Shown: piece after piece, positions 48,600 to 56,735 of the stretch
Layout: every line of letters begins with the position of its first letter
Numbering within the stretch: position 1 is the first letter of the stretch
Source of the DNA: Lysobacter silvisoli
GTDB taxonomy: Bacteria > Pseudomonadota > Gammaproteobacteria > Xanthomonadales > Xanthomonadaceae
Assembly: GCF_003382365.1 (NCBI RefSeq)
Contig: NZ_QTSU01000005.1
Span: forward strand, 1 to 64,000
DNA: 64,000 nt
Direction: 5' to 3'
Program-made: the position numbers and the translations under genes
The notes under the pieces: generated by a model
Seen by the model: the letters and a program-made list of their open reading frames with translations, nothing else
What the model was told of the DNA's origin: nothing
Databases searched by the model: none

Positions 48600-49508
48600 T
48601 CAGCCGGGTGGGTCCAGGTAAGGCTGCAGGCGCTCGGCCAGCCAGTGCATGAACACCTGCACCCGTTGCGGCAGATGGCGGCGGTGGGCGTAGAGCAGGG
48701 TCACCGGCATGGGCTCGGCCGGCCACTGCGGCAGCACTTCCACCAGCCGGCCGTCGTCCAGGTGCTGCTGCAGGCCCACCACCGGCGCCTGGATCAGGCC
48801 CAACCCGGCCAGGCAGGCGCCTTGGTAAGCCTCGATGCTGTTGACCGTGAGCGCGCCGGCCATGGGCCGCACGCGGTAGGCGCTGCCGTCCCAATACTCC
48901 CAGCCGTCAGGGCGCGCGCCCAGGTTGGTCACGTAATGGACCAGGCGATGCGCGTCCAGATCTTCCAGCGTGCGCGGCGTGCCGTAACGCCGCAGGTAAT
49001 CGGGGCTGGCGCAGTTGACCGTACGCAGCTGGCCCAGCGGCCGCGCGACCAGGCTGCTGTCGCCCAGCGCGCCCACGCGCAGCACGCAGTCGAAACCCTC
49101 GCGCACCAGGTCCACGCGGCGGTCGGTGCTGCTCAGTTCCAGCTCCAGTTGCGGATGCTCGGCCAGAAACGCAGGCAGCGCCGGCAGCACCCGGTCGCGC
49201 GCGATGCTGCTGGGCATGTCCACGCGCAGGCGGCCGCGCAATGCCTGCGGCGCCTGCCGGAACAGGCCCTGCACTTCGTCCAGGTCGGCCAGCAGGTCCT
49301 TGCAGCGTTCGTAGAACACCTGCCCGTCCTGGGTGAGCTGGACCTTGCGCGTGGTCCGGTGCAGCAGCCGCGCGCCCAGCAGGTTCTCCAACTGCTGCAC
49401 CGCCGTGGAGGCGCTGGCCTTGGGCAGGGCCAGGCTGTCGGCGGCGCGGGTGAAGCTGGTCAGTTCGGCGACGCGGACGAAGACCTGCATCGCCTCGATC
49501 TGGTTCAT
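48600..49508 (-). CDS. LysR family transcriptional regulator
   Basis: A 302-residue LysR-type regulator with the N-terminal HTH MQVFVRVAELTSFTRAADSLALPKASASTAVQQLENLLGARLLHRTTR and an effector domain with LRVDMPSSIARDRVLP and DCVLRVG. It resembles the CrgA/YafC-like branch, whose members commonly control a divergent oxidoreductase. The SDR gene starts 116 bases away on the other strand, with an ideal T-N11-A palindrome between them. Start ATG 49508. Confidence 0.93.
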   Translation of the reverse strand: MNQIEAMQVFVRVAELTSFTRAADSLALPKASASTAVQQLENLLGARLLHRTTRKVQLTQDGQVFYERCKDLLADLDEVQGLFRQAPQALRGRLRVDMPSSIARDRVLPALPAFLAEHPQLELELSSTDRRVDLVREGFDCVLRVGALGDSSLVARPLGQLRTVNCASPDYLRRYGTPRTLEDLDAHRLVHYVTNLGARPDGWEYWDGSAYRVRPMAGALTVNSIEAYQGACLAGLGLIQAPVVGLQQHLDDGRLVEVLPQWPAEPMPVTLLYAHRRHLPQRVQVFMHWLAERLQPYLDPPG

Positions 49509-49525
49509 GGCGCGCTCTCCGGCAA

Positions 49526-49546
49526 TTGTTCGCGATTTGCGAACAA
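49526..49546. promoter_or_regulatory. LysR-type operator (T-N11-A palindrome)
   Basis: TTGTTCGC (49526-49533) and GCGAACAA (49539-49546) are a perfect inverted repeat around GATTT, containing a T-N11-A core. It sits 18 bases upstream of the LysR start and 78 before the SDR start, the expected place for an autoregulated divergent LysR site. Confidence 0.7.
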
Positions 49547-49623
49547 ATAAATCGAATTGCGCAGATTTATCACCATTCAACCCGCCAATAAAGTGGCGCC
49601 ACCCCATCAAGGAGCGCCCCACC

Positions 49624-50382
49624 ATGACCACCCCCATCGCCCTGATCACCGGCGGCAGCCGCGGCCTGGGCCGCAGCGCCGCGCTGCGCCTGGCCGAGCA
49701 CGGCAGCGACGCGATCCTGACCTACCGCAGCCAGCGCGCCGAAGCCGAAGCCGTGGTCGCCGACATCCAGGCCCTGGGCCGCCGCGCCGTGGCCCTGCCG
49801 CTGGACGTGGGCGACAGCGCCGGCTTTCCCGCCTTCGTCGAACAGGTCCGCCAGGCCCTGGCCACGCACTGGCAGCGCGAGCGCTTCGACCACTTGGTCA
49901 ACAACGCCGGCATGGGCGTGCACGCCGCCTTCGCCGAGACCACGCCGGAGCAGTTCGACCAGCTGATGAACGTGCACCTCAAGGGCCCGTTCTTCCTGAC
50001 CCAGGCGCTGCTGCCGCTGATCGCCGACGGCGGCCGCATCGTCAACGTGTCCAGCGGCCTGGCCCGCTTCGCCCTGCCCGGCTATGCCGCCTACGCGGCC
50101 ATGAAGGGCGGCGTGGAAGTGCTGACCCGCTATATGGCCAAGGAACTGGGCGCGCGCGGCATCGCGGTGAACACGCTCGCGCCGGGCGCTATCGAGACCG
50201 ACTTCGGCGGCGGCGCCGTGCGCGACAACCACGAGCTCAACGCCTACATCGCCGCGCAGACCGCGCTGGGCCGGGTCGGCCTGCCGGACGATATCGGCGG
50301 CGCGTTCGCCGCGCTGCTGTCGGCCGACAGCCGCTGGATCAACGCCCAGCGCATCGAGGCCTCGGGCGGCATGTTCCTGTAA
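49624..50382 (+). CDS. SDR family oxidoreductase
   Basis: A classical short-chain dehydrogenase/reductase of 252 residues. Cofactor motif TGGSRGLG (about 9-16), NNAG (about 97), active-site Ser in VNVSSGLARF, and the YxxxK as YAAMK (about 158-162) are all present; the family substrate loop continues with NTLAPGAIETDFGGG. NAD(P)-dependent reduction of a ketone or alcohol oxidation is expected. AAGGAG lies ten bases before ATG 49624. Regulated, most likely, by the divergent LysR gene. Confidence 0.93.
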   Translation: MTTPIALITGGSRGLGRSAALRLAEHGSDAILTYRSQRAEAEAVVADIQALGRRAVALPLDVGDSAGFPAFVEQVRQALATHWQRERFDHLVNNAGMGVHAAFAETTPEQFDQLMNVHLKGPFFLTQALLPLIADGGRIVNVSSGLARFALPGYAAYAAMKGGVEVLTRYMAKELGARGIAVNTLAPGAIETDFGGGAVRDNHELNAYIAAQTALGRVGLPDDIGGAFAALLSADSRWINAQRIEASGGMFL

Positions 50383-50543
50383 GCGATTACCGTCACAGGC
50401 GCGCTGAACGGCGCGCTAGCAAGGTGTAAAGCCTGGTTAAACGCGGCGCGCCCGACCCCCTCGACGCGCGCCGCGTTTCGTCGATGATGCGGCCACACGC
50501 ATACGACAAGCCGGGGACCACCCGGCGTCACCGGAGAGCTTTT

Positions 50544-51014
50544 ATGAAACGCCTACTGCTGGCTGCCGCGCTCACCTTCGTCACCCTGTCCGCCCCGGCC
50601 CTGGCCTACGACCGCGACAAAGGCCGCGGCCACGACCGCCACCACCGCGACGACGACCGGGGCCGCGGCCACGGCCGCGACTATCGCGACGATCACCGCT
50701 ACCGCGGCGACCGCGATCGCGACCACGACCGCCGCGACTACCGCGGTTACGACCGCTACGACAGCCGCTACTACTACAGCTACGACGGCCGCAACCACCC
50801 GCCGGGCCGCCACCGCGGCTGGCACAAGGACTACCGCCGCGGCCAGCGCATCGACGTGGTCTACATGCAGCCGCGCTACTACATCGACGACTACCCGCGT
50901 TACCACGTCGCCCCGCCGCCGCGCGGCCACCGCTGGGTGCGCATGGACGACGGCCGCTTGATCCTGATCGCCGTGGCCACGGGCATCATCGCCGACGTGC
51001 TGCTGCATCACTGA
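50544..51014 (+). CDS. RcnB family protein
   Basis: A 156-residue exported protein of the RcnB (nickel/cobalt homeostasis) family. The signal peptide ends near ALA-YDRD (about 22). Residues 23-90 are a low-complexity stretch of Arg, Asp, His, Tyr and Gly. The family C-terminus follows (GRHRGWHKDYRRGQRI, then APPPRGHRWVRMDDGRLILIAVATGIIADVLL). In E. coli RcnB modulates Ni/Co efflux; no efflux gene is next to this one, so a metal role is inferred. GGAG precedes ATG 50544; a terminator follows. Confidence 0.88.
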   Translation: MKRLLLAAALTFVTLSAPALAYDRDKGRGHDRHHRDDDRGRGHGRDYRDDHRYRGDRDRDHDRRDYRGYDRYDSRYYYSYDGRNHPPGRHRGWHKDYRRGQRIDVVYMQPRYYIDDYPRYHVAPPPRGHRWVRMDDGRLILIAVATGIIADVLLHH

Positions 51015-51038
51015 TCGGTCCAACAGCGCAATTCGAGA

Positions 51039-51066
51039 GCCCCGCTACCGCGGGGCTTTTCTTTTG
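51039..51066 (+). terminator. Rho-independent terminator after the RcnB-like gene
   Basis: An eight-base-pair stem AGCCCCGC/GCGGGGCT with a TACC loop (51039-51058) followed by a T-rich run (TTTCTTTT), 25 bases after the stop codon. A textbook intrinsic terminator for the plus-strand gene. Confidence 0.88.
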
Positions 51067-51141
51067 GCAGCGCCACGACCGTCCGCTGCCTTATGCTGCC
51101 CACGGGCGTCACGACGACCGCCTTCCAGGGGAGCCGACCGA

Positions 51142-52020
51142 ATGAAAGCGCTGCTCGCAACCGCTTTGCTGCTGTTCGCCGCCGGCGCGCACGCCTGCAT
51201 CAACGAAGTCGGTACCGATCGCAACGGCCGGCGCTTCGACAGCCTGTGGTACCTGGGCGAAGGCGTCACCGAGCCCATGCGCGAACGCTCCGGCCGCCGC
51301 CACGCCCTGGAGCGCGCGAAGACCACGATCGCCGAAGCACGCAAGCAGCCCAGCTTCGAATCCCTGACCAACCTGGGCGTGCTGTTGATCTACCAGGGCC
51401 AGTACCCGCTGGCGATCCGCCACTTCCTGAGCGTCGAACGCCGCTACCCCGGCCACCACGAAACCGCAGCCAACCTGGGCACCGCGCTGGAACTCGCCGG
51501 CCAGGACTCAGTCGCGTTGCGCTGGATCCGCCTGGGCATCCAGCGCAATGTCGACGAACACCTGCGCTCGGAATGGCTGCACGCACGCATCCTCGAAGCC
51601 AAGATCGCCGCAGCGCGCGACCCGGCCTACCTGCAGCGCCATTCCATCGCAGGCCTGCGCTTCGAAGCCAAGACCGTGCCGGCACTGCCCACGTCCCTGC
51701 CACCCGGCAACGACGGACAACCGCTCAAGCCTTGGATGCTGGATCGATCGCTGAGCTACCAGCTGCGCGAGCGCACCCAATTCGTTCCTGCGCCCGACCC
51801 GGTCGTGGCCAACCTGCTCTCGGACTGGGCCACACTGAACCTGGCCGGCGGCCCGCTGGAGAACGCCGCCGCCCTCTACGACCTGGCCGCGGACTACGGC
51901 GCGCCGCGCGATGCCCTCATGCGCGAACGGCAGGCCTACATCCGCAAGACCATCGTTCTGGCCAAGCTCAAGGATTCCGAGGGCTACGCCTGCGCGATCT
52001 GCGAACCTATGACCGAATAG
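51142..52020 (+). CDS. Secreted tetratricopeptide-repeat protein
   Basis: A 292-residue exported protein (signal peptide ending near HAC/GAHA, about 19). The middle contains TPR-like helices: SLTNLGVLLIYQGQYPLAIRHFLSVERRYPGHHETAANLGTALELAGQDSVALRWIRLGI (about 73-132). The C-terminal part adds another helix pair (LNLAGGPLENAAALYDLAADYGAP) and ends with a CAIC Cys pair. TPRs bind partner proteins; no partner is evident. The start, ATG 51142, has GGGGAG upstream. Confidence 0.78.
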   Translation: MKALLATALLLFAAGAHACINEVGTDRNGRRFDSLWYLGEGVTEPMRERSGRRHALERAKTTIAEARKQPSFESLTNLGVLLIYQGQYPLAIRHFLSVERRYPGHHETAANLGTALELAGQDSVALRWIRLGIQRNVDEHLRSEWLHARILEAKIAAARDPAYLQRHSIAGLRFEAKTVPALPTSLPPGNDGQPLKPWMLDRSLSYQLRERTQFVPAPDPVVANLLSDWATLNLAGGPLENAAALYDLAADYGAPRDALMRERQAYIRKTIVLAKLKDSEGYACAICEPMTE

Positions 52021-52032
52021 CGGGGAAGGGCG

Positions 52033-52608
52033 TTAGCGCAGGGCGTAATCCATCCGCACCGCACCGCTTCCCAGCCGCTGCGCGCCCAGCAGACGCAACG
52101 CATGACGCGCGGTTACGTCGCCGAACAGGCGTTTGCCGGGTCCCAACAGGATCGGGTTCACGATCACACGCAGCTCGTCGACCAGATCGGCGTTGATCAG
52201 ACTGGCGACGAAAGCCGCGCCGCCCACCGCGTGCATGTCGCGCCCAGAGCGCGACTTGAGCGCACCGATGTCGGCGATGTCGCGCACGATGCGCGTCTGC
52301 GGCCAGGCCGCCTGGTTGAGGCGGCGGGTAAGCACGACATGCTCGGTCGCGGCTGCAAACCGCGCGTAGGCGACCTCCTGCACGGTCGGCGGCCGGCCGG
52401 TGAACTCCAGCACGCCCGTTGGGTCGGCCTGGACGGCGCTCCAATAGGCCTCATAGCCCGGATACATCCCGCCGCCGAGCAGGCAGGCATCGACCTGGCC
52501 GCAGACGTCGAACCGGTCCTCCCACGAATCCACCCAGTCCAGCTCCCCTTGCGGGCCCTCGATGAGGCCGTCCAGCGAAACTTGCAGGGCGGCGATGATC
52601 TTGCGCAT
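52033..52608 (-). CDS. Dihydrofolate reductase family protein (RibD C-terminal-like)
   Basis: A 191-residue protein with the dihydrofolate-reductase / RibD C-terminal fold, of the stand-alone type seen in many soil bacteria. Landmarks: RKIIAALQVSLDGLIEGPQGELDWV at the start, LLGGGMYPGYEAYW, the GRDMHAVGGAAFVASLINADLVDELRVIVNPILLGPG block, and a final strand. NADPH binding is expected; the substrate is unknown and not necessarily folate. Start ATG 52608 with GGAG upstream. Convergent with the TPR gene. Confidence 0.9.
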   Translation of the reverse strand: MRKIIAALQVSLDGLIEGPQGELDWVDSWEDRFDVCGQVDACLLGGGMYPGYEAYWSAVQADPTGVLEFTGRPPTVQEVAYARFAAATEHVVLTRRLNQAAWPQTRIVRDIADIGALKSRSGRDMHAVGGAAFVASLINADLVDELRVIVNPILLGPGKRLFGDVTARHALRLLGAQRLGSGAVRMDYALR

Positions 52609-52697
52609 GGCGTTCGCTCCGTGGGGGTGTAGGGGAGCGACGAACGCAGAGGGTGGATTTCGACAGTCCGCGCCTCACCGAGGAACCGCAATCGTCG

Positions 52698-53537
52698 TTA
52701 GCCCGTGCGGCCTGGGGCCGCCGCCAGCTTTTTCGCAATCGCGGCATACACCTTGGGATCGTCCGGCAGCGTGATCCCCAGCTCGTCGCGCAACACCGCC
52801 AGCACCGCGTCCGCGCTTTCCAGCTCCCACCGCTCGCTCGGCGCGCCCAGGCGATGCACCGCGTAGCTGCCGTTGCGCAGGGTCTTGCGCAGGCCCGGGC
52901 CCATGCGCGCGGCGTAGAGCTGGCCGCGGAACGGGGATTCGGGGTGGGTGGAGACGTACCAGTTGCCCACCACGTAGTCGATCTCGGCGGTGGGCTGCAG
53001 GTCGAACACATACAGGCCGCGCCATTCCTCGCCGACACGGGCTCGCAGGATGTAGCCGTCGTCGCGGCGGCTGATGCGGTAGTCCTCGTGCGGCGTGGAC
53101 TGCGCTTGCTCGCTGTCCAGGCGCAGCGGGCCGGTGGGCACCATGCTGCCGAAACCCACGTCGGCCAGATAGGGCACGCCTTCCACCGTCGCCTGCACGA
53201 ACAGATGCGTGCGCGCCGGCAGCGCGTCCTCGGCTCCGCCCATCACCACCCGGCCGGTCAGGCCGCGCGCGTCGTAGCCCAGGGCCTGCAGCAGGGCCAG
53301 GAACAGGCGGTTGAGCTCGTAGCAGTAGCCGCCACGACCGTCGTGCAGCAGCTTACGTTGCAGCGACGGCAGGTCGATCGCCACCGGCGCATGCGTCAGG
53401 GCGGCCAGCGTTTCGAAGGCGAAGGTCGATACGTGACGCAGCTGCAGTTCGCGCAGCGCGTCCAGGGTAGGCGGCGGCGGGGCGTCGTAGCCCAGGCGGC
53501 GCAGGTACAGGTCCAGGTCGTGCAGTTGCGGCGGCAT
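52698..53537 (-). CDS. Arylamine N-acetyltransferase
   Basis: An arylamine/arylhydroxylamine acetyltransferase (NAT family), 279 residues, cytoplasmic. The cysteine-protease-like triad is complete: Cys72 in RGGYCYELN, His111 in RTHLFV and Asp126 in LADVGFG. Length and domain layout are normal for bacterial NATs. It would transfer acetyl from acetyl-CoA to aromatic amines, a detoxification or secondary-metabolite step. Start ATG 53537. It lies 89 bases upstream of the dihydrofolate-reductase-like gene on the same strand. Confidence 0.95.
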   Translation of the reverse strand: MPPQLHDLDLYLRRLGYDAPPPPTLDALRELQLRHVSTFAFETLAALTHAPVAIDLPSLQRKLLHDGRGGYCYELNRLFLALLQALGYDARGLTGRVVMGGAEDALPARTHLFVQATVEGVPYLADVGFGSMVPTGPLRLDSEQAQSTPHEDYRISRRDDGYILRARVGEEWRGLYVFDLQPTAEIDYVVGNWYVSTHPESPFRGQLYAARMGPGLRKTLRNGSYAVHRLGAPSERWELESADAVLAVLRDELGITLPDDPKVYAAIAKKLAAAPGRTG

Positions 53538-53641
53538 GGCGGCGGTGTTCGTGGAGACCGATGCCAGGCTACGGCCTCAAGCGCACTTGAGGTCAAGACG
53601 ACCGAGCCGACGTCCATGCAACGCTGCGGTGCACGACCGGC

Positions 53642-54154
53642 TCAACCGGCGCCCGCCAATTCGATCAGTTTGGCCACGGTGTTCATATTGCGCGCGGTGC
53701 CGTTGGCCGCGGCCGGCAGGATCAGTTTGGAATCGGCCATGCCGTCGCCGTAATGCACGTAGATTTCGCGCTCGCCCAACACGATCTGTTCGTCGCGCAA
53801 GTGCTTGGCCTTGGCCACCGTATCGGCCGGCGGCGGGGCATCCAGAAAAATGGTGACCACGCGATTGGGCGCGCCTTGCGGGAATGGATTGCCCGCCAGC
53901 ACCCGCGCCAGATCGGCGCCGTCGCGCACGATCGCGCCCACCGGCTTGCCGGCGTACTCGGCCAACCGCTTTTCCAAGGCCGATTTGACCTGGGCGGCGC
54001 TCTTGCCGCTGCGGAACAGCACATTGCCGCTGGCGATGTAGGTGCGCACGTCCTGGAAACCGATGGCTTCGCACAGGGCGCGCAGTTCCGCCATGGGCAA
54101 TTTGCCTGTGCCGCCAACGTTCACGGCACGGAGCAGGGCGATGTAGGTAGGCAT
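53642..54154 (-). CDS. DUF1697 domain-containing protein
   Basis: A 170-residue protein of the DUF1697 family. The diagnostic opening TYIALLRAVNVGGTGKLPMAELRALCEAIGFQDVRTYIASGNVLF is intact, followed by the LEKRLAE helix and the NRVVTIFLDAPPP strand. Family biochemistry is unknown. Start: ATG 54154; a GTG two codons upstream (54160) is possible. Its start lies just inside the 3' end of the upstream LysR gene, whose stop is at 54157, so the two nearly abut. Confidence 0.88.
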   Translation of the reverse strand: MPTYIALLRAVNVGGTGKLPMAELRALCEAIGFQDVRTYIASGNVLFRSGKSAAQVKSALEKRLAEYAGKPVGAIVRDGADLARVLAGNPFPQGAPNRVVTIFLDAPPPADTVAKAKHLRDEQIVLGEREIYVHYGDGMADSKLILPAAANGTARNMNTVAKLIELAGAG

Positions 54155-54156
54155 GC

Positions 54157-55128
54157 TCACAGTTTACGCGACGGGGGCCGACGCCCATCCGATTTGCCGC
54201 ACCCGGCCGTGCGCCTGCGGGGGGCCATCGCGCTGCGCCAATCCGGCGCCTGCTCCTCCAGGTACTGCCACAGCCGCTGCGCCACCGGCCCTTGCGGCCG
54301 ATCGCGGCGTCGCGCCGCCACCAGGTCTTCGGTCCCGCCGGGAAAATGCCGGCCGGCGATGGACAGCAAGCGCCCATCGCGCAGTTCGTCCTCGATCAGA
54401 AATTTGGGCAGGTGCCCCCAGCCCATGCCCTGCAGGATCACTTCCTTCTTCATCAGCTGATCCCCGACCGTGCACTGCGGCGCGCCCTCGATCACGAAGT
54501 GCGCCTGCGCCGGCGGGCGGTGCGCGGTGTCGCGCATCACGCATTGGGTGTAACCGCGCATGCGCTCGGGCGTGAGCGTGCGCGGCAGCGGTGTGGGCAA
54601 CAGGTACGGCGCCACCACCGGCACCAGCGCCACCGGCCCCAGGTCCAGCCATTCCACGCGCGGATCGGTCTTGTCGATGCGGTGCAGGATCAGGTCGGCG
54701 TCGCCGTCGAACAACCGCTCCCAGGGGCCGGTCACCGCCTCGAAATGCAGATGCAGGCGCGTGCCCGGGCACTGGGCGAAGAAGCGTCCCAGCAACCCAA
54801 GCGCCTGCGGGACCGGGCACAGATCGCCGATGACCACGTGCAACTCGCCTTCCTCGCCCGCCGCCAGCTGCGCGGCATGCGCGCGCAGCCCGTCCAGCTC
54901 CTGCAGCAGACCCTGCGCACGGCGGTGGAAGGACAGCCCCGCCTCGGTCGGCCGCACGCGGTAACCGCCGCGGTCCAGCAGCTTCAAGCCCAGTTGCCGC
55001 TCCAGCTTGGCCACCGCCGCGAACACCGCCGGATGCGAGCGATGCAGCGCCGTGGCCGCGGCCTGGAAGCCGCCGGCGCGGACCACCGCGTCGAAGCATT
55101 GCAGGTCGTGCAAGGTGAACTCGGACAT
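54157..55128 (-). CDS. LysR family transcriptional regulator
   Basis: A 323-residue LysR-type regulator: N-terminal HTH (LHDLQCFDAVVRAGGFQAAATALHRSHPAVFAAVAKLERQLGLKLLDRGG) and an effector domain with LHVVIGDLCPVPQALGLLGRF. The C-terminus has an unusual basic tail of about 22 residues (RRRTAGCGKSDGRR...). It is divergent from the enol-lactonase gene pcaD, whose intergenic region holds an imperfect palindrome, so it is probably its regulator. Start ATG 55128. Confidence 0.92.
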   Translation of the reverse strand: MSEFTLHDLQCFDAVVRAGGFQAAATALHRSHPAVFAAVAKLERQLGLKLLDRGGYRVRPTEAGLSFHRRAQGLLQELDGLRAHAAQLAAGEEGELHVVIGDLCPVPQALGLLGRFFAQCPGTRLHLHFEAVTGPWERLFDGDADLILHRIDKTDPRVEWLDLGPVALVPVVAPYLLPTPLPRTLTPERMRGYTQCVMRDTAHRPPAQAHFVIEGAPQCTVGDQLMKKEVILQGMGWGHLPKFLIEDELRDGRLLSIAGRHFPGGTEDLVAARRRDRPQGPVAQRLWQYLEEQAPDWRSAMAPRRRTAGCGKSDGRRPPSRKL

Positions 55129-55139
55129 GTCCGCATTTC

Positions 55140-55165
55140 TTACAGAGTGTTTGCGAACTTTGTAA
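55140..55165. promoter_or_regulatory. Probable LysR operator between the LysR gene and pcaD
   Basis: TTACAGAG (55140-55147) and CTTTGTAA (55158-55165) form an inverted repeat with one mismatch and a ten-base spacer. A -10-like TAATAT (55163-55168) overlaps its right arm in the pcaD direction. Position fits control of both divergent genes. Confidence 0.55.
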
Positions 55166-55241
55166 TATCGTTTGGACCGGCCCGCAACTAGCCTGCTCCC
55201 ATGGCGGACGCAACGCCCGCCCACCTTACGGAGCAGCCGAC

Positions 55242-56036
55242 ATGAACCAGACCCCGTCCGTCGCCGTCGCCGACGGCACCCGCATCGCCTACCGTTTCGA
55301 CGGCGACCCCAGCCTGCCGGTGTTGGTACTGTCCAACTCCATCGGTACCACCCTGCACATGTGGGACGACGAAGTCCCCGCACTGTCCCGGCGCTTCCGT
55401 GTGCTGCGCTACGACACCCGCGGCCATGGCGATTCCGATGTGGCGCCCGGCGCCTACTCGCTGGACCGTCTGGGCCGCGACGTGCTGGAACTGATGGATG
55501 CGCTGGATATCCAGCGCGCGCATTTCCTGGGCCTGTCGCTGGGCGGCTTCACCGGCCAGTGGCTGGGCGTGCACGCGCCCGAGCGCATCGACCGCCTGAT
55601 CCTGAGCAACACCGCCGCTTACTGGGGCCCGGCCGCGCCGTGGGCCGCGCGCATAGCCTCGGTGCTGCAAGCGCCGGACATGCGCGAGACCGCCGAGCTG
55701 TTCCTGCGCAATTGGTTCCCGGCGGACATGCTGCAGGCCAACGGACCGCAGGTGCAGCGCTACCGCGCCATGCTGCTGGCCACCGACCGCCACGGCCTGG
55801 CCGGCAACTACGCCGCCGTGCGCGACGGCGACCTGCGCCGCACCCTCGCCCTGATCCCCAACCCCACCCTGGTGATCGCCGGCCAGCACGACCCGGTCAG
55901 CACGGCGGCCGATGGCGAACGGATCGCGGCCAGCGTTCCCGGCGCGAAGTTCAAGCTATTGCCGGGCGTGCACCTGGCGAACGTGGAGTTCCACGACGAC
56001 TTCCTGGCCACGGTGCTGGACTTCCTCACCGTCTGA
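55242..56036 (+). CDS. pcaD: 3-oxoadipate enol-lactonase-like alpha/beta hydrolase
   Basis: A 264-residue alpha/beta hydrolase closely resembling PcaD, which hydrolyses 3-oxoadipate enol-lactone in the beta-ketoadipate pathway for aromatic-ring breakdown. The match runs through LSNSIGTTLHMWDDEVPALSRRFRVLRYDTRGHGDS, the nucleophile elbow GLSLGG (Ser99), and the late GQHDPVS and PGVHLANVE (catalytic Asp and His). GGAG precedes ATG 55242. No other pca gene is in the window, so the gene may act alone or on another lactone; regulation by the divergent LysR is likely. Confidence 0.85.
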   Translation: MNQTPSVAVADGTRIAYRFDGDPSLPVLVLSNSIGTTLHMWDDEVPALSRRFRVLRYDTRGHGDSDVAPGAYSLDRLGRDVLELMDALDIQRAHFLGLSLGGFTGQWLGVHAPERIDRLILSNTAAYWGPAAPWAARIASVLQAPDMRETAELFLRNWFPADMLQANGPQVQRYRAMLLATDRHGLAGNYAAVRDGDLRRTLALIPNPTLVIAGQHDPVSTAADGERIAASVPGAKFKLLPGVHLANVEFHDDFLATVLDFLTV

Positions 56037-56045
56037 CCGCGGGCC

Positions 56046-56534
56046 CTACACCGCCTGCGCACGCCAGATCTGGTTCGCCCCGCCGTTCCACGGGAACGCG
56101 ATGATCGCGTTGCCCTCGGCGGTGCCGGATTCGCTGATGTCCACCACCTGGTCGCGGTCGAAATCGTTCAAGGCGAACCAGCAGTCGCCCTGCAGGAAAT
56201 CCACCTTGAACGCCGGCGCGAACACCAGGCTGCCGTCGCCCGGGTCGGCCATGGGTTGGGTCAACAGCACGCCGCCCGCGCCGCATTGCCAGGTCAGGTA
56301 CTGCGCCCAGTCCGGCGACAGGCTGAAGCTCTCGGGCGAGGCCGGGCTGGACGTCCACACCGTCTGATTCGGATTACCTGCCGACAAGCGGTGCACGCGC
56401 GCGCAATGCGCGCCGTTGGTGTCGGCATCGGGCGGGAAATAGCCCATCGCCACGTCCGGGTCCAGGTAAGAGACGAAACGCACCCGGTTGTTGAAGAACT
56501 CTTCCACGCTGGTCAGATTGCCGTAAGCGTCCAT
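56046..56534 (-). CDS. Small lectin-like hypothetical protein
   Basis: A 162-residue protein without a signal peptide and without a family I recognise. It is rich in aromatic residues and ends with FPWNGGANQIWRAQAV, reminiscent of the QxW motif of ricin-type beta-trefoils. Other turns such as CWFALNDFDRDQVVD fit small beta-trefoil subdomains. GGGGGAG precedes ATG 56534. It is divergent from the toxin-like 821-residue gene (201 bases between the starts) and convergent with pcaD. A carbohydrate-binding partner role for that protein is only a guess. Confidence 0.6.
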   Translation of the reverse strand: MDAYGNLTSVEEFFNNRVRFVSYLDPDVAMGYFPPDADTNGAHCARVHRLSAGNPNQTVWTSSPASPESFSLSPDWAQYLTWQCGAGGVLLTQPMADPGDGSLVFAPAFKVDFLQGDCWFALNDFDRDQVVDISESGTAEGNAIIAFPWNGGANQIWRAQAV

Positions 56535-56735
56535 GCGACTCCCCCTGTGGAATGCGGTTGGAACTGCGAGCGGCCACGCTACCGCAAGCCGCGCGCCGAC
56601 GGTAGCGCAGCCTCGAAAGTGCCGGCCGGCGCCGCGCGCGTATACTCGCCCCACTTGCGGCCCACGTCCCGGAACCCGTGGCCTGGCCTCCCCCGCCGCA
56701 ACACGGATGTTCTTGCGGATACCACCGGAGGCTGC

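Noticed and set aside
56256-56735. N-terminal extension of the toxin-like gene to 56256
   Set aside because: Runs antisense through the lectin-like gene and gives a basic low-complexity segment; ATG 56736 has a GGAGG in front.
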